From contig NC_003283.11 of the NCBI RefSeq assembly GCF_000002985.6, forward strand, positions 9,362,001 to 9,426,000: a stretch of DNA of 64,000 bases. The letters run 5' to 3'. Shown one piece after another: positions 59,504-64,000 of the stretch. Each line of letters opens with the position of its first letter. Position 1 is the stretch's first letter. Under the pieces are notes generated by a model. It made no database searches, was not told where the DNA came from, and saw nothing but the letters and a program-made list of their open reading frames with translations. This stretch comes from Caenorhabditis elegans (taxonomy: Eukaryota > Nematoda > Chromadorea > Rhabditida > Rhabditidae). Made by a program: the position numbers and the translations under genes.

Positions 59504-61189
59504 TGAAAATGAATGGTTTAGTAGAAGATTTGAGACGAAAGTAGAGATCAAAAACAGAAATAGCGAAAGGGGATACGATCTTGTTTAAGCCATTGGGACG
59601 TCATTGAGAGGATTATCTAAAAATTGACTATGGGGAACAAGAAGAGAAGATGTAAATAATTCGTAAGTCTAGAGAAAAACATTCGTTAAATGTAATGGAC
59701 TTTTTGAGAAATTGCAATCATAGAGCAAAAATTGTGATCTTATGAATGTTTTGGATAATAAACAACTAAGAACGTCACTGATAAAACTATTTTAAAGCTC
59801 AGAATACTGGTTTTTCAAAAAAATATGAATGAAATAAGGACGAGCGGAAAGAGAAAGGGGGGACGAAGAGTGCTCTATGGACAAGCAAAAATAAAAGAAA
59901 AAATATTATTTTTTGCTACTATGAATAATTTGTTGTCGGCACCCCATCCATCTATCTTACTACACAATTTCTCTTCGCAATAATTTTAATTTCGAAATAT
60001 TCTCTATTTGAACACTTTTCTTTGTAAAATAACAATAAAGTGAACAATAAAAAGTAACTTCAACAAAAAAAATGAATCTTCGGTTCAACACGACCAACAA
60101 ATTTTCTATCGACTAGAGGGGAAGAACAACAATTATTATACAATGATGGGTCGTTTCGGAAGTAAAAATGACAAGAGAGGTACTCATATAGTCGTCACAC
60201 ATTCATTGAAAATGTTTGACAAACCACAATAGACTCGAAAAAGAGTCTGTTCAAGTTGTGGAAAAAATTCCGGAGAATGGAATTCTGGCGGATGGCGAAA
60301 ACAAAACAGAAAAAATTCAAATTGAGGTCATGAATTTTGGGAAACCAGGTGGGCAGAGACATTCGATTCTCATGGCTTTTTCGCTGCCTTTGTCTCAATT
60401 TCAAATAGATGACAGTCCGTCAGTCTAAAGATCGACGACACTTTACACTGGTAACACCTGATTTCTCATTTAAGAATTAACTTTTTTAAAAACCAAAGAA
60501 GTATTTCATGATATTTCACAGTAATGTTCGATAAAAAGACACAAAAATGTTGCCAAATTCTCTGAAAATGGAAAGAAGAAATTCCGTGTTTCAACTAACA
60601 AGTGATTCTACGCATGTTTCTATGCCGAAAAAGCTTTTCCAGGTCGTGATCTAACCTCCTTGACACCCAAAGGGCAATTGGCTCCGCCCTTTCCTTTAAT
60701 TCCATTGCTTTCTACAAATGTCATGTTGAATGCACACAAAACTTTCTCTACTTCTCGGCACACCCTCATGAACACTACTACTCATCTTTCTCTTTTCTTT
60801 CGCAAAGTTTGCATTCTTTCGATTCCGTGTGATCCTCTCCTCAAAAATTCCAGTCTCACGTCGCTTTGCGCCGGGTGGCAAACACGTCCGCGCGGTAGAA
60901 AGATTTCCGAGCTTGCCCTCGCTGGTATCTCTGTTTCTCTAAATTCTCTCAAGGTCGAAGAGTGTCTAACTCTCACGGAAAAGGCGCAAATATTGACTAA
61001 CGCTTCACGTTTTCTCCATGTACAGGGCGAATCGGAAAGAAAAGAGGATGGCAGCCGCTAACTGAGGCTGCTTCTGCAAGAGGACGAATTGCACAATGCG
61101 GATGGGAGCCAGGGTTACGAAAAGAGCACGAAACTGGAAAGCAATCACATTGTGCGTGGGGCAAAAAGCTGGGGAAACAACGATCTACT
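59504..61189. other. Upstream region of the DeSI gene
   Basis: Mostly AT-rich. A plus-strand exon-like stretch at 60231-60345 (ESVQVVEKIPENGILADGEN) lies between a weak acceptor and a GTGGGC donor but has no partners. From 60660 to 61090 the sequence is less AT-rich, pyrimidine-rich on the plus strand, and resembles a promoter or open-chromatin block. No complete gene. Confidence 0.4.
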
Positions 61190-61377
61190 GTACTTGTGTA
61201 TTATACCCCCGCCATTTTAAAAATTAAACAAATTTCCATTAATTTAAATTAAACGTGATACCCATTTTCCTCGTTAGGCTTAGGAATGGTGTTTTCCTAA
61301 GCCTAAAAGTCCACACGTTATATTTTATAAATTAAAAATTCGTTTTTAAAATGACGGGGGTATAATACACAAGTACC
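61190..61377. mobile_element. 188-bp MITE with 9-bp flanking repeat
   Basis: Ends GTACTTGTGTATTATACC and its inverse GGTATAATACACAAGTACC, continuing through CCCCGCCATTTTAAAAA as TIRs of about 33 bp. CGATCTACT flanks both sides (61181-61189 and 61378-61386). An internal stem, TAGGCTTAGGA/TCCTAAGCCTA, lies at 61276-61305. No coding capacity. A 9-bp duplication would suit the Mutator-like superfamily, but I do not assign it firmly. Confidence 0.75.
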
Positions 61378-62580
61378 CGATCTACTAAATAATTTGAAAA
61401 AAAATCAGGTGAGAGAGATGATTTTTGAGAGATTGAAAAAAAAGAACTGTTTAGAATGAAATCAGACGTTAAATTTTTCGAATAATTTCGTAATATTATT
61501 TCTCATATAGTTTTCCCATTGCGCTATCACATGAGTCATAAAAACTAAAACTGAAATGTTAGTCATTGAATGTAAAAAGAAGGGAAACGTTCAATTTGGA
61601 AGTTTGAGAGTATACAAAAAAGACGAAAAGTGAGTGCCAGAAGAGGAAAGGCAAAGGCGGATTATATCTGAGACGACATCTGCCAACAGGGTGAGATAGC
61701 TAATTTTGTTTATGCCATCCTGTAGGCAGATGAGAGAAGAATTGAAGAAGACGATCAACTGTACCAGAGGATTACTGCTTACTGCCGACATCGAAAGGAC
61801 TGGTTCGTTAACTATGAGAGCTTTTCAAGGACAGCAAGAAAGATGAAAGACGACAGGTGTAGGGAAGAAAGATGACTCTGAATGAGAATAAGAAAATGCT
61901 GCAGAGAATAAAATGACGACTACTTGTACTAGTTGAGAGAAGAACAATCATATGCATGAATCAGTATGGGAAGAAAGATGGCTGCAGCCAAGAACCAACA
62001 CACTCGTCAGTCACTCGAGAAGAGAGCACTCTACACTAGAATTTGTATATTTTCGGCAATGAAAACTGAGCCAGAGGACCATCACTCATTTTCAAAGCTT
62101 TTCTACACGCTACGTTAACTTTTTGCCTAACTTTTTCGGGGTGGAAGCAAGAAAGTTGTACGAGCATGGATGGGAAATCTTTTTTTCACTTATCTCTTCA
62201 TGTTCTTCAAATCTCAGGGGTATACGTATAAATTTAGAAAGGGTTAGAAGAAATTGTTGGAAACGATTTATGAAACTCAATTCACATCATCTGAAGAAAA
62301 AGATAATTCAATAAATCATTAGAAAAAGATATGATAGTTAATTTTTTGGAACGGCATTCATTACAGCCGTTTTATACAAATAAAAACAAAAAATATTTGT
62401 TAAATGGGTGCAAAAAGGGAAACAACTGTATAGTGGTGAGAAAATGTGGATGATAATGATCTATTGGTAAACAAACAAGTAAATAGAGTATCGATAGAAT
62501 AACCCAATGAAATCGACGATTCGAATTTTAAAATCCAAAGTCTAAACACTTGAACGACAGACAGGAAGAAAGGTTCAGGA

Positions 62581-62780
62581 ATGCTCTCACCGCCTGTTTG
62601 AACTCAACCTTGCTGCTGCCTCACCGCGCTTTTTGCCCGTACCTCGCCTGTTCCACCGGAAACGCGTGAAGAGAGAAAGCAATGATTGGAGAAGCGCAGA
62701 GAAGCAGACGAGCACTCGTCGCTACACGCGCGTCTCCTATAACTGTACACTCTCAGATTTGAATCGATTGTTGTTAAACT
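62581..62780 (-). promoter_or_regulatory. Possible 5' non-coding exon/promoter block
   Basis: A GC-richer island with CT-rich minus-strand sequence and no ATG on that strand. It contains two donor-like sites, GCGAG|GTACGG and AGGCG|GTGAGAG. It could be the first, untranslated exon of the DeSI gene, about 3 kb upstream of its acceptor at 59503. Without transcripts this is tentative. Confidence 0.3.
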
Positions 62781-62799
62781 ATACACAGGCGTAAACGGT

Positions 62800-64000
62800 C
62801 GATTACTTTGTAGGAAGTTTTAATTTCAATACGCCTGATTTTTATGGAGATAGAATACGAGTATAGTGTAATAGTTACGAAAAGAATTGCGAATGGAGAG
62901 GACCACAGCCTTCCTCAATTCAGCTCAAATTACTCCAGGAAAATGAGAAGAACGGAGCAGGGAAAAGAGGAATAGAGAAGAGAGATGAAAAAGAAAGTGG
63001 AACGAACATGCCGCCGATTTACTCGCAAAATGACAACGAGACAGAAAGTTGCCGAACGTTAGAAGAAATTTTGATATTGTAAACATTTAAGTGTTCTGTT
63101 GAAGTGAGAATATTTTGAAAAGACAAATATCGAGTCAAAATGGACAGGACATCATATGATTCAGCACGAGTGGATTGAACTTGAGGAGGTCGAAAAAATT
63201 CAACAAAAAAGAGAAATAGAAATAAATGAAGACTTCTCTTTGCCACTCGTCTTTTTTTCTGATTCAATTAAACGACCCTTTCTCAATACGCCTCCATTGT
63301 TTCCTTTCTGGGAAGCAAAATGCCTATACTTAGTTCTGGAAGAAATCGCATTTCGCAATAAAAATGGTCCACTTCACACTATTTTTCTCATTTTTTAATT
63401 TCTCGGCGGGAATTGGATAATCCGAATAATTCAACGATGGAGACATTTTTTTCTAGTATTATGATTGAATTCAATTAAATTATAAAAAGAACATAATCAA
63501 AAGTTAGAAATATTGAATTGATTCTTAAATAGATAAGAGAAGATAAAAGAAAGTGCTTAATTTAGCACTTTATTTTATCTTCTCTTAGCGCTAAAGATTC
63601 GAATATTTCCACTCTTAAAGGCAAATGCAGGATAAGAAAGAAACGCATGATTACTGGACACTTATTTGAACATGGAAAGTACAAAATGAGAAAAAAAAAA
63701 TAAAAGCTTACAGCATAAGTGAGCGACGGCAAAAAATTGAAGACGGAAATGAACAATTTCCTGAATTTTCTGTTTCGGAGCGAGAAATGTTCACGACAAT
63801 TTGCACATTGTACGTAAACACCACATTTGACGCGCAAAATGTATTTGGAGAATTGGTGTCTTGTTAATATAGTGTCTTTGATTGATTGTGATGAAATCTT
63901 TGACAGAAGAAGAAAAAATAACAAATTATAACAAAAAATTTAAGATTTTGAAATTCGCCATCTAAATATAGCTGGCGTTTCTAAAATTTAAATGACAAAT
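62800..64000. other. Right end of window, no firm gene
   Basis: Largely A-rich. A minus-strand ORF segment, 63850-63712 (VQCANCREHFSLRNRKFRKL), ends at a good donor (TATGCT|GTAAGC) and has a C-x2-C pair. It may be an exon of a gene continuing beyond the window, but no credible acceptor is visible. A short palindrome of AAGTGCTTAATTTAGCACTT type lies at 63551-63570. Confidence 0.3.

Noticed and set aside
60660..61061. 133-codon plus ORF
   Set aside because: Composition follows a CT-rich promoter-like block; no homology recognised and no splice partners.
1..64000. CRISPR arrays, rRNA genes, bacterial-type operons or phage
   Set aside because: None seen. Intron structure and splice signals show nuclear nematode DNA.

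Overview
The window looks like nuclear DNA of a Caenorhabditis nematode, and very probably C. elegans itself. It is AT-rich, most introns are about 45-50 nt, acceptors are of the TTTTCAG type, and terminal-inverted-repeat (TIR) elements are common. The class V myosin in the middle matches HUM-2, and the gene immediately downstream is the TRAPP subunit TRPP-4; from memory these two are neighbours on C. elegans chromosome V. No database was available, so all gene models below are spliced by eye from ORFs, splice consensus and reading-phase bookkeeping.

Layout. 1-6.5 kb: no supported gene, one X-box-like site and one orphan exon-like ORF. 6.5-7.4 kb: a decayed mariner-type element. 7.5-18.9 kb: a tandem, all-minus-strand array of six CHK-domain (DUF1679, choline-kinase-like fold) genes. 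Two are intact (419 and 417 aa), three carry one in-frame stop each in otherwise perfect frames, and one is truncated. Intron content groups them into three pairs, and a 372-bp patch is identical between two members. 18.9-24.2 kb: non-coding upstream region of the myosin. 24.2-37.7 kb: hum-2 on the plus strand, with motor, six IQ motifs, coiled coil and DIL tail. 38.3-39.8 kb: trpp-4.

40.0-52.5 kb: a 13-exon minus-strand rhodopsin-like receptor of about 529 aa. Its 7-kb third intron holds a TIR element and two tRNA genes (Thr-AGT and intron-containing Tyr-GTA). Smaller introns hold a hAT-type MITE with a perfect 8-bp target duplication and a 194-bp tandem duplication. 55.8-57.3 kb: a small plus-strand gene encoding an unrecognised 143-aa helical protein. 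58.4-59.5 kb: a minus-strand PPPDE/DeSI-2-type deubiquitinase/deSUMOylase gene. 59.5-64 kb: mainly non-coding upstream sequence with a MITE and GC-rich promoter-like blocks.

Functionally this is a mosaic. There are conserved housekeeping or trafficking genes (myosin V, TRAPP, DeSI) and a signalling receptor. Beside them lies a fast-evolving kinase-like family undergoing duplication, intron loss, gene conversion and pseudogenisation. GATA-type sites about 90-100 bp upstream of four array members, and TATA-like boxes near the starts of four (A, B, C and F), suggest a shared, possibly intestinal, control programme; that is inference.
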